Shown one piece after another: positions 1-9,279 of a stretch of DNA of 64,000 bases; position 1 is the stretch's first letter, and each line of letters begins with the position of its first letter. Under the pieces are notes generated by a model, which did not search any database, was not told the origin of the DNA, and was given only the letters and a program-made list of their open reading frames with translations. Source of the stretch: Maridesulfovibrio bastinii DSM 16055. GTDB taxonomy: Bacteria; Desulfobacterota; Desulfovibrionia; Desulfovibrionales; Desulfovibrionaceae. A program made the position numbers and the translations under genes. Where the stretch lies: contig NZ_AUCX01000007.1 in the NCBI RefSeq assembly GCF_000429985.1, positions 178,096-242,095 on the forward strand, in the 5' to 3' direction.

Positions 1-755
1 ATATAGCTGATCTGACCAGATCAAAGACATTGCAGAAGATGGAGCACCATAACCGCATGGCTTCCATCGGCCGGCTTGCTGCCGGAGTGGCCCACGAAAT
101 AAATAACCCTCTCGCCATTATAAATGAGAAAGCCGGGTTGCTTAAAGATCTCTTCACATTCAGCAAAGAATATGAGGCTGATGATAAACTCATAGGCCTT
201 ATTGATTCTGTTTTACGCTCTGTTGAGCGTTGCGGAAAAATAACCAAACGCCTGCTGGGATTTGCCCGCCAGACTGATTTTAAAATAGAGCCTCTCAAAC
301 CGGGAGAAGTTATTGATATTGTTTTGAGCTTTTTGAACAAGGAAGCACAATACCGGAGTATAAATATCAATGTCACTGTTGCTGACGGTGTTAGTTCCAT
401 TGAAACGGATAAAGGCAAACTGGAACAGATTCTTCTGAATCTTATCAGCAACGCTTTTCAGGCCATGAGGGACGGCGGTAATCTTCAGATAGGCGTAGCT
501 CCTGAAAATGAAGATGAAGTTGTTTTTTCAGTCAGTGATGATGGCTGCGGAATACCCGAGGCTGATTTGAAAAGAATTTTTGAACCGTTCTTTTCTACAA
601 AGAAAAATACCGGTGGAACGGGGCTTGGGCTTTCTATTACTTACGGGCTGGTCAGGGATCTTGGCGGTAGAATGAATGTTGATAGTGAAATGGGCAGAGG
701 GACAACTTTCAGGTTTGCTCTTCCTGTGAAACACCCTGAGCTGGGAAAGGATTAA
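1..755 (+). CDS. Sensor histidine kinase, C-terminal part (5' truncated by window edge)
   Basis: The frame is open back to the first bases of the window, so the real start lies upstream and only the kinase core is seen. A linker leads into the dimerisation/phospho-acceptor helix (motif VAHEINNP, the autophosphorylated His). The ATPase domain follows with an N box (LLNLISNAFQAM), a G1 box (DDGCGIP), an F box (EPFFSTK) and a G2 box (GTGLGLSI), all intact. This is an active-looking kinase, probably with PAS or other sensor domains upstream. It ends one base before a receiver gene at 757, so the pair is almost certainly co-transcribed as a phosphorelay input. The ligand cannot be deduced. Confidence 0.93.
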   Translation, partial: IADLTRSKTLQKMEHHNRMASIGRLAAGVAHEINNPLAIINEKAGLLKDLFTFSKEYEADDKLIGLIDSVLRSVERCGKITKRLLGFARQTDFKIEPLKPGEVIDIVLSFLNKEAQYRSININVTVADGVSSIETDKGKLEQILLNLISNAFQAMRDGGNLQIGVAPENEDEVVFSVSDDGCGIPEADLKRIFEPFFSTKKNTGGTGLGLSITYGLVRDLGGRMNVDSEMGRGTTFRFALPVKHPELGKD

Positions 756-756
756 T

Positions 757-1107
757 ATGAAAATTTTACTTGTTGATGATGAAGTTGAACTTGTATCAGC
801 CCTGTCGCAGCGGCTTGGGTTCAGAGGGTATGAGGCTGACTGGGCCGCCTCAGGTGATGAAGCTTTGCAGAAAGTGAAGGAAAATGAATATGACCTTGCG
901 ATACTGGATATGAAAATGCCCAGATACAGCGGTCTTGAACTTCGTAAAATGATATCTGAGCTCAGGCCGGGTATGAGGTTTATTTTTCTTTCAGGACATG
1001 GCTCCGAACAGGATTATCTTGAGGGATCATCCAAGGCTGAATGTTATCTGATTAAACCTGTCAGTATTGAGCAGCTCATTGAAAAGATTGAAGCTGTTTC
1101 TTGCTAG
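757..1107 (+). CDS. Stand-alone response regulator receiver protein
   Basis: This 116-aa protein is a single CheY-like receiver with no output domain. The acidic pocket is Asp7/Asp8, the phospho-acceptor is Asp51 (ILDMKMP), the Thr/Ser switch is Ser79 (FLSG) and the conserved Lys is Lys100 (IKP). It follows the kinase by one base and precedes the kinase-like gene at 1134, consistent with a shuttle in a multistep phosphorelay. With no DNA-binding or enzymatic domain it must act by protein contact or by passing phosphate on. Confidence 0.93.
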   Translation: MKILLVDDEVELVSALSQRLGFRGYEADWAASGDEALQKVKENEYDLAILDMKMPRYSGLELRKMISELRPGMRFIFLSGHGSEQDYLEGSSKAECYLIKPVSIEQLIEKIEAVSC

Positions 1108-1133
1108 CAGACTATGAAAAACAAGGCGGCAGT

Positions 1134-1775
1134 ATGATTACTGATGACAAATCCAGAAAAGAACTTAAATTCTTTGGTACAGTAAGTGCTTCTGTTTCAC
1201 ATGATCTGAAAAATGTTTTTGCTATAATAAATGAAGATGCCGGGCTTCTGGAAGATCTGGTTTTACTGGCTGGAAAAGGGGTGGATCTTGATCCGGCAAA
1301 ATTATCCGCCGTGGCTTCCAAAATCCAGAAACAGATTCAGCGTGGTGACCGGATTGTAAAAAATATGAATGTGTTTGCTCACAGTGTTGACGAGAATATC
1401 TGCAATATCGATGTTGGGAGCACACTGGAATTAGTATACACTCTTATGAAAAGAAAACTTTCAACGAAAGTTGTTGAAGTTGAGTTTCTCGCAGATGAAA
1501 AGGTTACAGTAACAACTGATTATTTTCTTTTTGAAATGATTGCCGGGCATGTACTAAAAACCGCAATTAATTGTGCCGCAACCGGAAAGATTACCGTTAG
1601 AACCGGGAAAGATGGTGATGCTGCTTTTGTGGAAATTGCACAGATTATTGCTGATTCTGATTACTATGATGAAAATATATTGGTTGAGATGATAAAAGCA
1701 GTGGATGGTGAACTGCTATTTGACAAAAGTTCAGGAGTGTTGAAAATCTCCCTACCCGGGTCGTTATCAATTTAA
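1134..1775 (+). CDS. Histidine kinase-like protein with degenerate ATPase domain (candidate phosphotransfer protein)
   Basis: I prefer the ATG at 1134 (213 aa) to an upstream TTG at 1101 that overlaps the previous gene. The N-terminal half is a DHp-type helical hairpin with the motif VSHDLKN, so the phospho-acceptor His23 is kept. The C-terminal half follows the kinase ATPase fold in outline but has lost the N-box Asn, the DxGxG G1 box and the GxGLGL G2 box, and the lid region is shortened. ATP binding is therefore unlikely. By analogy with Spo0B or ChpT phosphotransferases it could pass phosphate between the receivers at 757 and 1808. That role is inferred. Confidence 0.8.
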   Translation: MITDDKSRKELKFFGTVSASVSHDLKNVFAIINEDAGLLEDLVLLAGKGVDLDPAKLSAVASKIQKQIQRGDRIVKNMNVFAHSVDENICNIDVGSTLELVYTLMKRKLSTKVVEVEFLADEKVTVTTDYFLFEMIAGHVLKTAINCAATGKITVRTGKDGDAAFVEIAQIIADSDYYDENILVEMIKAVDGELLFDKSSGVLKISLPGSLSI

Positions 1776-1807
1776 ACCAATTAACTTTATTTATAATGGA
1801 GGGAATC

Positions 1808-2236
1808 ATGGCCGAAAAAGTGCTGCTTGTTGATGACGAAAAAGATTTCGTAGAAGGTCTTGCAGAGCGTATGAAATTAAGAGGGATGAATGTTAATTTT
1901 TGCGTCAACCCGCAGGAAGCTCTCAATAAAGTAGAAGAAGAATCTTACGACGCCATAATTTTAGACCTTCAGATGCCCGGGGTGGACGGTATTGAAGTTC
2001 TTAAACATATCAAGAAAAGCAGACCGGAGATTCAGGTAATTCTCCTGAGCGGTCATGCCACTGTAGAACGCGGTATAGAAGCAATGAAACTGGGTGCTAT
2101 GGATTTTATTGAAAAGCCGGCCGATATTAATATTCTCACTGATAAAATTAAAAAAGCACAGGCCCGCAAGATGATTCTTGTTGAAGAAAAGACCAAAGAA
2201 AAGGTTGAAAGCATTATAAGCCATCGCGGGTGGTAG
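1808..2236 (+). CDS. Stand-alone response regulator receiver protein
   Basis: I place the start at the ATG at 1808 (142 aa) because a GGAGGG ribosome-binding site lies just upstream; the in-frame ATG at 1796 overlaps that site. This is a receiver domain with Asp9/Asp10, phospho-acceptor Asp53 (ILDLQMP), Ser81 and Lys103 (EKP), followed by a short charged tail of about 30 residues and no output domain. The receiver resembles those of NtrC-family regulators (pattern MKLGAMDFIEKP). It closes the four-gene cluster and is followed by a strong terminator. Confidence 0.92.
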   Translation: MAEKVLLVDDEKDFVEGLAERMKLRGMNVNFCVNPQEALNKVEEESYDAIILDLQMPGVDGIEVLKHIKKSRPEIQVILLSGHATVERGIEAMKLGAMDFIEKPADINILTDKIKKAQARKMILVEEKTKEKVESIISHRGW

Positions 2237-2262
2237 CTGTTACTCTCCATTATTGATTTTAT

Positions 2263-2293
2263 GTCCGTGCCGTCTTGCGGCACGGACTTGTTT
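2263..2293 (+). terminator. Rho-independent terminator of the phosphorelay cluster
   Basis: A perfect 10-bp GC-rich stem (2263-2272 pairing with 2278-2287) with a 5-base loop is followed by a T-rich stretch, 27 bases after the last receiver gene. Confidence 0.88.
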
Positions 2294-2540
2294 ATGTACA
2301 CTGTTTATTTGACTGCAATTTTTCTTAAGCACATCTTTATTTCGCAAGTCACAGCCTGTCTCAATTTTTTCATATCGATTTTATATTTCCAGTTTAAAAA
2401 TATTTATTCTAAGCATCAGCATAGCAAATGTATTGCTATACTTATTTTTTAAATACTTCTGGTGCATTAGGTTCAATATAAGGCAATGTGCGGTCAGCAC
2501 TTTTTTCAAAATTATATCAGCATTGACTAAGGGAGAGGGG
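2294..2540. other. AT-rich intergenic region with a 7-bp inverted repeat
   Basis: There is no convincing gene here. An inverted repeat ATAGCAA-(5)-TTGCTAT at 2421-2439 followed by TTATTTTTT could be a weak hairpin or an operator. The region ends in a purine-rich ribosome-binding site for the chemoreceptor at 2541. Confidence 0.45.
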
Positions 2541-4112
2541 ATGAGGATATTGAATTATAAAAAACAGCTATACATGGGTATGGCTGTAGTTATTGCAGCT
2601 GCTGTAGTAGCCTGCATAGTATTATTAATTTTTCTTCCTGATTTATCAGGATGGAATGAAATCTTGATAATAGGGGTAACTCTGGCTGTAGCTGTTGTTT
2701 CCATTATAGCAACAATTGCAGTCTCATCAAATATAGGGCTCGGAATGGACGAGCTGTGTGAAGTTTTTGAAAAGGCTTCAGCCGGAATTGATACCGGTAA
2801 AGAAATTAATAAAGCTGAAGTTCCTTTTATAAAGGCTCTTGCAACATTGATTGAAAATTCAACACGCAACAGGGATCTTTGCGAGGGAATTTTAAAAGGT
2901 CTGCCTACGCCTTATCTTCTTGTAGATACAGAAGAAAAAACTCTGTATACCAATCGTGAAACACTCAATATGCTGGAAATTGACGGATCTGTGGAATCCC
3001 AGCTGGGCAAAACTCTGGCACATCTGTTCTATAATGATCCGGGTAGAGTCACTGCCGTTGGCAAGGCCATGCACAACGGGGATGTTTTTAGAAATCTTGA
3101 AGTAACAATACAGGGGCATAAGGGTGGAACACGACACGTTCTTGCAAATGTCTATTCCCTTAATGACCGTAACGGGAAGAGTATCGGCGGATTCTGTCTT
3201 TATATTGATATGACGGCCCTTAAGGAAAAAGAGGAAGAACTGGCTCTTAGAAATGAGATGGTCATAAAAGGAGCAGATGAGGCTGATATGATTTCAGATC
3301 AACTGGCCTCTGCTGCTGAAGAGCTTTCTGCTCAGGTTGAGCAGTCCAGCTCCTCAAGTAAAGAAAGTCTGATACTTACTTCCTCTGTGGCAACAAGTGT
3401 TGAGCAGATGAACTGTACAATACTGGAAGTGGCTAGAAAGGCTTCAGATACCGCTAACCTTTCCAGTGAAGCCCGGAAGACTGCTATAGATGGTGAAAGT
3501 GTCGTTTCAGAAATTGTTGATAGGATTAGCAGGCTTGAGAATCAGGCCGGCAATCTCTATAAAAATATGCTGAAGTTGAATGACGAGGCTGAATCCATAG
3601 AAAATATCATGAACGTGATTACTGACATCGCAGACCAGACCAATCTGCTTGCCCTCAATGCGGCAATCGAAGCTGCAAGAGCTGGTGAAGCAGGGCGTGG
3701 ATTTGCTGTTGTAGCCGACGAAGTTCGCAAACTTGCTGAAAAAACCATGGACGCTACAGGCCAGGTTGAAAATAATATCAAGATAATTCAGCAGAGCACC
3801 AAGGCGAATGCTGCTGAAACAGAAGCAACAGTCAAGGATGTCAGTGAAGCTGTTGTGGTAGCTGAAAAGGCTGGAGAATCTCTCAAGAAAATTGTTGAAA
3901 TATCCAACCGTACCTCGGATGAGATAAGTTCTATTGCGGCCGCTTCGGAAGAGCAGTCCGCAGCCAGTGAAGAAATAGCCAGTTCATCCAGCCAGATAAG
4001 TACTGCTGCTGAGCAGACCAATGAAGCCATGGCGGAGTCCGCTTTTGCTATCAGAGAACTTTCAAAGCTGGCTTCCGAACTGCGTCAGTTGATAAGAAAT
4101 CTTAGAGATTAA
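2541..4112 (+). CDS. Methyl-accepting chemotaxis protein with PAS domain
   Basis: I choose the ATG at 2541 because GGGAGAGGGG immediately precedes it. The frame runs open upstream to 2433, but that extension is not protein-like. The 523-aa product has two membrane segments close together (about residues 9-31 and 38-60) with almost no periplasmic loop, then a PAS domain (about 110-230) and a long coiled-coil signalling domain. The hairpin tip is canonical ([21 protein letters not shown], then [18 protein letters not shown]). The topology argues for sensing a cytoplasmic or membrane-linked signal such as redox state through the PAS domain, not an external ligand. It is a single gene with its own terminator. 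Confidence 0.9.
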   Translation: MRILNYKKQLYMGMAVVIAAAVVACIVLLIFLPDLSGWNEILIIGVTLAVAVVSIIATIAVSSNIGLGMDELCEVFEKASAGIDTGKEINKAEVPFIKALATLIENSTRNRDLCEGILKGLPTPYLLVDTEEKTLYTNRETLNMLEIDGSVESQLGKTLAHLFYNDPGRVTAVGKAMHNGDVFRNLEVTIQGHKGGTRHVLANVYSLNDRNGKSIGGFCLYIDMTALKEKEEELALRNEMVIKGADEADMISDQLASAAEELSAQVEQSSSSSKESLILTSSVATSVEQMNCTILEVARKASDTANLSSEARKTAIDGESVVSEIVDRISRLENQAGNLYKNMLKLNDEAESIENIMNVITDIADQTNLLALNAAIEAARAGEAGRGFAVVADEVRKLAEKTMDATGQVENNIKIIQQSTKANAAETEATVKDVSEAVVVAEKAGESLKKIVEISNRTSDEISSIAAASEEQSAASEEIASSSSQISTAAEQTNEAMAESAFAIRELSKLASELRQLIRNLRD

Positions 4113-4137
4113 GAAATAATAAAATTGAATCTGTTTC

Positions 4138-4177
4138 AGCCGGAACAGCACATTTATAAGTGCTGTTCCGGCTTTTC
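4138..4177 (+). terminator. Rho-independent terminator after the PAS chemoreceptor
   Basis: A 14-bp perfect stem (4138-4151 with 4160-4173) with an 8-base loop is followed by TTTT. It lies 25 bases after the stop codon. Confidence 0.9.
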
Positions 4178-4254
4178 TATTTGTAGTAAGGTAGTAGTAC
4201 AAGCTTGTTAGTATTGACTATTATTATTGTATAATTATTAAAAGGAGAGGCCGT

Positions 4255-5412
4255 ATGAAGCATAAAAAGAAAATATTTATTCTCTCCATGTTTCTATTGG
4301 TGATTATGTTTATTGCATTTTGCAGATCAGAACCGGAACAAAAAATCAGGAGAAATGCAAAAATGATTGAACAGGTTGATAATTATGAGATTGCAACCCT
4401 CGCAGGGGGATGTTTCTGGTGTCTTGAGTCTGATTTTGAAAAGGTGCCGGGAGTAATAAAAGTCGTTTCAGGCTATTGTGGTGGTGATTATGATGATCCT
4501 CAATACGAAGAAGTTTCCAAGGGAATAACCGGACACCGGGAGGCGGTTCAGGTCTATTATGACCCAGCGGTGATAAGTTATTCAGATATTCTTGGATATT
4601 ATTGGAAAATCTTCAATCCTACAGATGCGGGAGGATCATTTAATGATCGTGGAGAGCAATACACATCTGCTATTTTTTACCAGAATGAAGAGCAGAAGGA
4701 GATTGCCGAGAAAACTCGTGAGGAGATTGCCACTTCCGGGGTCTTTGATAAGCCTGTTGTCACTCCGATAATTCCCTTGAATAAATTCTGGAGGGCAGAG
4801 GAGTATCATCAGGATTATTATTTAAAACATCCGACTCGCTATAAGTTTTATAGAACCCTGTCCGGGAGGAATGGATTTATAGAGCAGCATTGGGGAGACA
4901 TCCATGCTGGTTCTGAAAAAATAGATCAGGGGGATAGTCATCAGGATGTAGATAATAAGAATTCTGAAGAGTCAGAGACCGCTGAACCACTTACAGAACT
5001 CCAGCATTCCGTGATACGTGAAAATGGTACAGAACCTCCGTTTAATAATGAATATTGGAATGAGAAACGTAAGGGAATATATGTTGATAGGGTTTCCGGT
5101 GATGTACTCTTCAGCTCTGAAGAAAAATATGATTCAGGCACCGGGTGGCCGAGTTTTTATAAGTCTGTTGAGCCGGACAATCTTATAGAAAAGACTGACA
5201 GATCTTTGTTTACAACAAGAACAGAAGTGAGAGGCAAAACAGCAGATTCACATCTTGGTCATGTCTTTGAGGACGGTCCCGAACCAACCGGACTTAGATA
5301 TTGCATGAACTCTGCGGCTCTGCGCTTTATCCCCTTAAATGAAATGGAAGAGCAGGGTTATGGAAGGTTTCTCAATCTTTTTAACAGCAGCAGGAAGGCT
5401 GATGCCAATTAA
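4255..5412 (+). CDS. msrAB: Exported methionine sulfoxide reductase MsrA-MsrB fusion
   Basis: The start has a good AAGGAGAGG site. The 385-aa protein begins with a basic stretch and a hydrophobic segment (about 7-23), so it is exported or membrane-anchored. MsrA follows with GCFWC (catalytic Cys53, Cys56). After an acidic linker comes MsrB with GTGWPSF, HLGHVF and catalytic Cys350 in [11 protein letters not shown]. The zinc-binding CxxC pairs of many MsrB proteins are absent, as in several known MsrAB fusions. It repairs both S- and R-methionine sulfoxide in extracytoplasmic proteins. A terminator follows. Confidence 0.95.
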   Translation: MKHKKKIFILSMFLLVIMFIAFCRSEPEQKIRRNAKMIEQVDNYEIATLAGGCFWCLESDFEKVPGVIKVVSGYCGGDYDDPQYEEVSKGITGHREAVQVYYDPAVISYSDILGYYWKIFNPTDAGGSFNDRGEQYTSAIFYQNEEQKEIAEKTREEIATSGVFDKPVVTPIIPLNKFWRAEEYHQDYYLKHPTRYKFYRTLSGRNGFIEQHWGDIHAGSEKIDQGDSHQDVDNKNSEESETAEPLTELQHSVIRENGTEPPFNNEYWNEKRKGIYVDRVSGDVLFSSEEKYDSGTGWPSFYKSVEPDNLIEKTDRSLFTTRTEVRGKTADSHLGHVFEDGPEPTGLRYCMNSAALRFIPLNEMEEQGYGRFLNLFNSSRKADAN

Positions 5413-5446
5413 CTTGAAATGCTAAAAATATATATACTGAAAAATG

Positions 5447-5473
5447 AAAGCCCGGACAAAACGTCCGGGCTTT
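5447..5473. terminator. Bidirectional terminator between msrAB and the hemerythrin chemoreceptor
   Basis: An 11-bp stem AAAGCCCGGAC/GTCCGGGCTTT with a 5-base loop has T-rich flanks on both strands. It sits between two convergent genes. Confidence 0.88.
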
Positions 5474-5504
5474 CTGCTTATTATATTCTTTGTCGTGTAT
5501 GATT

Positions 5505-7640
5505 TTAATCTACACCATGACTGTTAAGGAACTCACTGTATCTGGTATCGACCTTAAGGATATGCTCAATGAGCCATTCCTTGAGGAATCTGATAATTTC
5601 GTTTGAAACGGTAGCCTTTCCAGCTTTTAAGTCCTGATCAAATTTTGTAATTGTATCAACAAACATGCGGTGGGCCTTTTTATGGCTTTCCGTTTCAGGG
5701 TATCCGTATTTATTGAATAATTTTTCTTCATAGCCGAAATGGTATTTAGTATATTCAACAAGTTTTTCAGTAATGCCGGACATTACCGTATCGGCTTTTC
5801 TGTTTTTCATGCTGTTGTAGAGTTCATTGATATATTTGAATAATGTCTGGTGATGTTCATCAAGAACTCTGACATTCACAGCAAAATCCTGTGTCCATTC
5901 CACTATTTTACCAGATTTTATATCTACAAACTGTCCGCTGGCAATTCCCTGAATTATTGTATCAAGCTCTTCCACGCTGCTTGAAATCTCGCCAAGAGCC
6001 TTGGCGGATTCTTCCATTCCGTCAGCAGTTTCAGAGGCAACTCCGGTCACCTCACTAAGAGCCCTGTTGATTTGTTCAGATGCTGCGGATTGCTCTTCAC
6101 TGGCTGTTGCAATGGAGGCAACCTGACTGGCTGTGTCTTCTACAAAGCCGACAATTTCTTCCATGAATTTTCCTGATTCCGCGGCAGATTTTGTGCTTTC
6201 CACAATGCCGTCTGCGGCAGCTTCAACCGCAGTGATATTTTCACGCGCGTTATCCTGAATAGTTGAGACAGCCGTTCCAACTTCTTTTGTGGCATCCATG
6301 GTTTTTTCTGCGAGCTTTCTAACTTCATCAGCAACAACTGCAAATCCTCTACCGGCATCACCGGCTCTGGCAGCTTCAATTGCGGCATTAAGCGCAAGCA
6401 GGTTTGTCTGATCGGCAATATCGGTAATCACATTCATAATCTGGCCAATATTGTCAGCCTGTTCACCAAGCTTACTCATGGTTTCTTTCAGATTCAGGAT
6501 GGTCTGTTTTATCTGCTCAATAGAAATTACGGCCCGTTGAACGCCTTCTGCTCCAACTTGAGCGTTATACTTTGATTTTTCAGCACTTTCCGCTGCATTG
6601 GATGCGCTTCTGGCAACTTCATAAACAGTGTTGTTCATCTGCTCCATGGCCGTTGCTGTTTCAGTAAGTCTGTCGCGCTGAATTCCTACTCCACCATTGA
6701 CATGGTGGACCTGCTGACTGAGTTCTCCGATACTGCTGAAAACATGCTCTGAAATCTCTTTGGCATTAGCGGCAGCTTCGTTCATTGCACCCATGATGGA
6801 TTTTATTTCTTCACTTGCCTTGTTTGCTTCTTCAAGAGCCTCTTCTGCTTTCAAGGCATTGTCGGAAGCCAGCTTCTCTTTGGCTTCAACTTCGCGCATA
6901 TTGGCGACAATATGCGAAGTCATGGTTGTGATGGAATTTTTAAGATTCAGCAGCTCGTGAATAAATTTACCTTCGATGTGGGCGGCAAAGTCTCCTTCAG
7001 CCACTTTGCCGGTATAGAATCTGATAGCTCTCAGCGGTTTGATAATATTTACCACTACGGCATAGGTCAGGAAAATTAATGTAAATATTATTATCGCTGT
7101 AAAAATACTTAAAGTCGTTGCCAGACAGGAAATGTATGAATGGCTTTCTTCCTTAATAATTTTTTCAGTTTTGTTAAGCTCGGCTGTGAGCCTGTTTCCG
7201 GCCTCGGCCATGCTTTCAACGCTGATATTTTTATCACCGCCGAGAATTCTGTTCAGCTTTTCGGAAAAGTCATTCCAGAGTGAATCAACTTTAGAAATGC
7301 TGCGGATTGCTTTCTCCGGCAGATCAGGGACCTCAAAGGATGGACCGTTTAAATTCAATGTCTCCGGAGCTGTTCCTGAATTTTTGAACGCTTTAAGGGT
7401 TTTATTGAATATTGCTTCAGATTTTCTGGCATGGTCTATAGCCTCAGCTGAATCAGTCAGGACAAAAAGAAAAGCATCCTTTCCCATCTGCTGAACAAGT
7501 GTTGTCTGTCTTCCGGCCAGTCTGAGAGCTGTCTGTTCAGTCTGTAGAAATGACAATTCAGTAATAGCTACAACAGACATGCTTATAACTAATAACAGTA
7601 TCAGAATAAATGATCCTGTCAGTCTGGATTTTAAGTTCAT
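5505..7640 (-). CDS. Methyl-accepting chemotaxis protein with C-terminal hemerythrin domain (DcrH-like)
   Basis: The 711-aa protein has an N-terminal membrane helix, a helical periplasmic sensor (about 30-175), a second membrane helix (about 176-200), a HAMP segment, a signalling domain with the canonical tip, and a C-terminal hemerythrin domain (about 575-711). The diiron ligands are visible: HH in DEHHQTLF, HxxxE in HFGYEE, HxxxH in HKKAHR, and HxxxxD in EHILKVD. Proteins of this build bind O2 at the hemerythrin site and are thought to drive aerotactic escape in Desulfovibrio. It has a good AAGGAG site and a sigma-70-like promoter at 7669-7698. Confidence 0.95.
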   Translation of the reverse strand: MNLKSRLTGSFILILLLVISMSVVAITELSFLQTEQTALRLAGRQTTLVQQMGKDAFLFVLTDSAEAIDHARKSEAIFNKTLKAFKNSGTAPETLNLNGPSFEVPDLPEKAIRSISKVDSLWNDFSEKLNRILGGDKNISVESMAEAGNRLTAELNKTEKIIKEESHSYISCLATTLSIFTAIIIFTLIFLTYAVVVNIIKPLRAIRFYTGKVAEGDFAAHIEGKFIHELLNLKNSITTMTSHIVANMREVEAKEKLASDNALKAEEALEEANKASEEIKSIMGAMNEAAANAKEISEHVFSSIGELSQQVHHVNGGVGIQRDRLTETATAMEQMNNTVYEVARSASNAAESAEKSKYNAQVGAEGVQRAVISIEQIKQTILNLKETMSKLGEQADNIGQIMNVITDIADQTNLLALNAAIEAARAGDAGRGFAVVADEVRKLAEKTMDATKEVGTAVSTIQDNARENITAVEAAADGIVESTKSAAESGKFMEEIVGFVEDTASQVASIATASEEQSAASEQINRALSEVTGVASETADGMEESAKALGEISSSVEELDTIIQGIASGQFVDIKSGKIVEWTQDFAVNVRVLDEHHQTLFKYINELYNSMKNRKADTVMSGITEKLVEYTKYHFGYEEKLFNKYGYPETESHKKAHRMFVDTITKFDQDLKAGKATVSNEIIRFLKEWLIEHILKVDTRYSEFLNSHGVD

Positions 7641-7668
7641 GATATCTCCTTATTTCAGTAAACAGTAA

Positions 7669-7698
7669 TTAATATTATTATTGATTTTAGGTTGTCAA
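7669..7698 (-). promoter_or_regulatory. Predicted sigma-70 promoter of the hemerythrin chemoreceptor
   Basis: On the minus strand, a perfect -35 TTGACA (7698-7693) is followed after 18 bases by a TATTAA -10 element (7674-7669), about 30 bases ahead of the start codon. Confidence 0.55.
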
Positions 7699-7736
7699 CA
7701 TAATAATATTGTCCTGACAGGCATCTTGCTGAAATA

Positions 7737-8654
7737 TTAATGAATTAATTCTGCCGCCCTTAAAATAATACTTCTCATCCAAATATTGGCCGAGTCAGAG
7801 TCGTTTCTTGAATGCCATGACTGGTATATATCAAACTCCGGTCCGCCGATAGGTATGGATAAATATTTTATGGGCATTATTTTAGAGAAATGCAAGGCAA
7901 GTTTTTCTGCCACGGCCCCGACAAGATCAGAATCACATACAAGGTGAGGAATGGTCAGCTCCTGCTGAACGATCATTTTTATTCTGTGTACCAGACCTTT
8001 TTTATGCAGTAATTCTTCCAGAAACCCCTGACCTGATTCTGAAAGCGAAAACGCGAGAAAGTCAAGCTTTGATAAGTCATCTTCACACAAAGTATTCTTT
8101 ATCAGCGGATGGTTTTCTCTGAATATACATGTTTCTTTATCGGAAAAAAGATACTGACTTTTTATTGCCGGTCCGTAATTACGTGGTGTTCCCAGAAAAA
8201 TATCCAGCTTACCTTCTCTTAACATGAGGAGACGCTGTTCATGCGTAGGCGGAGAGGTATGAATGCATACTCCCGGAGCTTCTTTGCTAACAATTTTAAT
8301 AATTTCAGGTAGAAGTACTGTACAGAGATAGTCACTCATGCCCAGTCTGAAACTGCGTGTGGATTTTTCCGGAACAAATTTACCTCTGTCATCAATTGAT
8401 AATGTGATTTTAAGTAGAGCCGGGGAAATGGATTCCTGCAAAGCGGAGCATAACGGGGTCGGCTCCATTTTATTTCCCTGCCGCAAAAAAAGTTTATCCT
8501 GAAAATAGTCACGTAGTTTTGCCAGCGAATGGCTTATTGCCGATTGAGTGATGTTAAGGCGTTCTCCAGCCAGAGTCAGGCTTTTTTCACTGTATATTGC
8601 GTCAAGAACAATGAGAAGATTCAGATCCAGATTATAAAGATTAGTTTTACTCAT
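7737..8654 (-). CDS. LysR-family transcriptional regulator
   Basis: The 305-aa protein has an N-terminal winged helix-turn-helix (about 8-66, with LTLAGERLNITQSAISHSLA) typical of LysR, and a C-terminal periplasmic-binding-like effector domain. The N-terminal pattern (YNLDLNLLIVLDAI) resembles the NodD/LeuO branch. It is divergent from the EamA-like gene at 8766 across a 111-base gap, the usual arrangement for a LysR regulator and its target. The effector is unknown. Confidence 0.92.
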   Translation of the reverse strand: MSKTNLYNLDLNLLIVLDAIYSEKSLTLAGERLNITQSAISHSLAKLRDYFQDKLFLRQGNKMEPTPLCSALQESISPALLKITLSIDDRGKFVPEKSTRSFRLGMSDYLCTVLLPEIIKIVSKEAPGVCIHTSPPTHEQRLLMLREGKLDIFLGTPRNYGPAIKSQYLFSDKETCIFRENHPLIKNTLCEDDLSKLDFLAFSLSESGQGFLEELLHKKGLVHRIKMIVQQELTIPHLVCDSDLVGAVAEKLALHFSKIMPIKYLSIPIGGPEFDIYQSWHSRNDSDSANIWMRSIILRAAELIH

Positions 8655-8765
8655 ATTTAAAATGAACAGCTTTCAGTGGTCACAGGCTGCCATGATGTCT
8701 ATAGATTTTTTGTGGAATATTCCTTCATTCGAAAATTTATATCAATATTACAAAGGAAACAAAAG

Positions 8766-9203
8766 ATGTTCGTTTTATATGGATCAATAGCTGTGTGGGT
8801 TGCTTCTTCCGTTATTTATCATCTAGCACAGAAGACGCTCTCTTCAGAGAATTCATTTTTTGGTATACTGGCAGCCACCTATGCCGTGGCACTGCTTATA
8901 AGCCTTGCGGGGCTTTATCTTCAGACAGGCAAAATAGAGCTTGATGGAGTAATCTCACTAAAAAACTGGCCGATAGCTGTCCTTGGCGTGGCTATTGTGG
9001 GAATTGAAATAGGTGTGCTCATGACTTACCACGCAGGAGCTAGTATCAGTACTCTACCACTGCTTTCAAATGGTATGGTCATGGCCTGTCTTGTCCCTAT
9101 AGGAGTGATATTTTTCAGGGAACAAATAAATATGTATTCTATAGTCGGTATGCTTATGATCATCGGCGGAGTCTGGGTTGTGAGTTCTTCCCAATCCGTG
9201 TGA
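8766..9203 (+). CDS. EamA/DMT-type small membrane transporter half
   Basis: The frame is open from 8676, but I choose the ATG at 8766 because AAAGGA lies 8 bases upstream and the protein then starts directly with a membrane helix. The 145-aa product is about 75% hydrophobic with four to five membrane spans, matching one EamA half (ending in PIGVIFFREQ, then IVGMLMIIGGVWVV). Single-half proteins of the drug/metabolite transporter superfamily work as dimers. The divergent LysR gene is the likely regulator. The substrate cannot be predicted. Confidence 0.8.
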   Translation: MFVLYGSIAVWVASSVIYHLAQKTLSSENSFFGILAATYAVALLISLAGLYLQTGKIELDGVISLKNWPIAVLGVAIVGIEIGVLMTYHAGASISTLPLLSNGMVMACLVPIGVIFFREQINMYSIVGMLMIIGGVWVVSSSQSV

Positions 9204-9233
9204 CCCTTTTTGGGGAAAAAATCTCAGTATTAC

Positions 9234-9279
9234 AATAGAAAAAGCTGAAACAGAATTTTCTGTTTCAGCTTTTTCTATT
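9234..9279. terminator. Bidirectional terminator, 20-bp perfect stem
   Basis: A 20-bp perfect inverted repeat (9234-9253 with 9260-9279) with an AATTTT loop is U-rich on both strands. It serves the convergent genes ending at 9203 (+) and 9278 (-) and overlaps the stop codon of the latter. Confidence 0.9.

Noticed and set aside
2433..2540. N-terminal extension of the PAS chemoreceptor
   Set aside because: The ATG at 2541 has a strong ribosome-binding site; the upstream frame is AT-rich and not protein-like.
8676..8765. N-terminal extension of the EamA-like protein
   Set aside because: The ATG at 8766 has good spacing to AAAGGA and starts at a membrane helix; the extension overlaps the divergent promoter region.
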